This document shows, piece by piece, positions 5,131 to 5,522 of a stretch of DNA of 5,522 nt. The notes beneath the pieces are model-generated. The model saw only the letters and a list, made by a program, of their open reading frames with translations. It searched no databases and was not told the DNA's origin. The stretch lies in assembly GCA_031177445.1 (NCBI GenBank), contig JAPSGP010000229.1:1-5522 (forward strand), written 5' to 3'. Origin of the DNA: Acidimicrobiia bacterium. Its GTDB lineage: Bacteria; Actinomycetota; Acidimicrobiia; IMCC26256; JACDBD01. How positions within the stretch are numbered: the stretch's first letter is position 1; the number at the start of each line of letters is the position of its first letter. The position numbers and the translations under genes are program-made.

Positions 5131-5364
5131 GCTCGCCCGGCTCGCGCTGAGCCCGGGCTCGACGGGGACGCGCGGCTCGGGCGTGGGCGCCCATCCGGAA
5201 TCCGCAGGTGTGCCGCGGTCGACTTCGATGCCGATCTTGCTCATCAGCTCGCGCGCACGATTCGTCAGGCGCGCCCGCCTGCCGGCTCCGAGCTCCGGGT
5301 CGAACAGCCACACGACGGCCGCTCCGAGAGCGAACCACCGCAACCGTTTGGTGAAGAACTTCAT
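5128..5364 (-). CDS. Small membrane-anchored protein, 78 aa (YtxH-like character)
   Basis: The minus-strand ATG at 5364-5362 is preceded by AGGAG with about six bases spacing, which favours it over upstream in-frame codons reaching back to 5511. The protein begins MKFFTKRLRWFALGAAVVWL, a basic patch then one short hydrophobic segment (about residues 10-20), followed by FDPELGAGRRARL (21-33). This GAAxxWxFDPxxGxxRR pattern is familiar from small actinobacterial membrane proteins of YtxH-like or unnamed families. The central part is a basic helix (RARLTNRARELMSKIGI, from 29) and the C-terminus from about 50 is Pro-rich and probably disordered. I infer a single-pass inner-membrane protein with a cytoplasmic tail, perhaps in envelope or stress physiology; the true function is unknown. 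It is convergent with the amidohydrolase remnant, two bases away. Confidence 0.75.
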   Translation of the reverse strand: MKFFTKRLRWFALGAAVVWLFDPELGAGRRARLTNRARELMSKIGIEVDRGTPADSGWAPTPEPRVPVEPGLSASRAS

Positions 5365-5399
5365 GTCCGTCTCCTGAGTCAATGCTCCGTGCGCTCGGC

Positions 5400-5426
5400 C
5401 TACCCGCATTCGCCGGTTCCGAACCG
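5400..5426 (-). promoter_or_regulatory. Candidate stress-sigma promoter and overlapping dyad for the small membrane protein
   Basis: On the minus strand GTTC (5424-5421) is followed after 15 bases by GGGTAG (5405-5400), close to the GTTT-N14-16-GGGTA pattern of SigB/SigF-type promoters in actinobacteria. The expected start of transcription would lie about 28 bases before the ATG. A perfect dyad CGGTTC-C-GAACCG (5414-5426) overlaps the -35. Neither is proven. Confidence 0.35.
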
Positions 5427-5435
5427 CTACGGCCC

Positions 5436-5522
5436 TCAGTGCGTGTGGCCGCACCCCGCGCCGTGACCCTCGATCCCCGCGAAAGGCCCGCACGGGTGCG
5501 GCACCATCCACACGTGGAGCAT
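5436..5522 (-). CDS. C-terminal end of an unidentified protein running off right edge, His/Cys-rich tail
   Basis: The minus-strand frame entering from the right edge encodes at least 28 residues: MLHVWMVPHPCGPFAGIEG followed by HGAGCGHTH and a TGA at 5438-5436. The first visible Met is probably internal, because LHVW-x-VPHP-x-GPFA reads like the inside of a conserved protein end. The tail (H-G-x-G-C-G-H-T-H) has several His and Cys residues and could bind metal. I do not recognise the family with certainty. It lies 71 bases upstream of the small membrane protein on the same strand. Confidence 0.5.
   Translation of the reverse strand: MLHVWMVPHPCGPFAGIEGHGAGCGHTH
5488..5501. repeat. Inverted repeat CCGCAC-GG-GTGCGG
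   Basis: A 14-bp sequence with perfect 6-bp arms lies inside the partial right-edge gene. It may simply reflect the Pro/His codons there; no regulatory role is assigned. Confidence 0.4.

Noticed and set aside
5365..5511. 49-codon upstream extension of the small membrane protein
   Set aside because: It overlaps the right-edge gene in another frame and is Arg-rich; AGGAG directly precedes the ATG at 5364.
1..5522. CRISPR arrays, tRNA/rRNA genes, insertion sequences, phage or defence genes
   Set aside because: No repeated spacer pattern, RNA gene signature, transposase, integrase or terminal inverted repeats were seen on either strand.

Overview
The window is high-GC DNA (roughly two thirds G+C or more by eye) with strong third-position G/C bias, some GTG starts and tightly packed genes. 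Together with protein families common in Actinomycetota, this suggests a chromosomal segment from an actinomycete-like bacterium, perhaps a deep or metagenomic lineage. That assignment is inference. No rRNA, tRNA, CRISPR array, transposase, integrase or phage gene was seen.

Left part (1-1771): a minus-strand gene runs off the left edge and encodes a cupin-type metal-dependent enzyme (PHDH motif). It is divergent from a plus-strand flavoprotein oxidoreductase of the berberine-bridge/6-hydroxynicotine oxidase type. The 78-bp gap between the two starts carries an imperfect dyad. The open frame of the flavoprotein extends far upstream, but that extension lies over the opposite-strand gene and is not real.

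Middle (1772-3192): a short remnant resembling the N-terminus of a DedA membrane protein, apparently frameshifted and truncated. It is followed by a 79-aa orphan protein that overlaps by GTGA with a shikimate-kinase-like P-loop kinase. The kinase keeps the Walker A, DxD and arginine positions but has AAAS where shikimate kinases have GGG. Next is a small, very basic 89-aa protein ending in a Rho_N/SAP-like helix-extended-loop motif. Dyads flank both of these last genes.

Right part (3193-5522): a complete, apparently active NAD(P)-dependent aldehyde dehydrogenase. It overlaps by one base an amidohydrolase-2 gene collapsed to 100 codons: N-terminal and C-terminal family signatures are joined in frame, the metal-binding DDH segment is missing and a 12-bp tandem duplication is present. 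Convergent with it is a 78-aa minus-strand small membrane-anchored protein with a good ribosome binding site and a possible stress-sigma promoter. At the right edge is the His/Cys-rich C-terminus of another minus-strand gene.

Biologically the window looks like ordinary accessory metabolism (oxidoreductase, aldehyde dehydrogenase, decayed amidohydrolase, consistent with breakdown of an organic compound) plus small orphan proteins. I see no clearly new multi-gene system. The most interesting items are the amidohydrolase remnant, the kinase with the altered motif and its translationally coupled orphan partner, and the DedA remnant.
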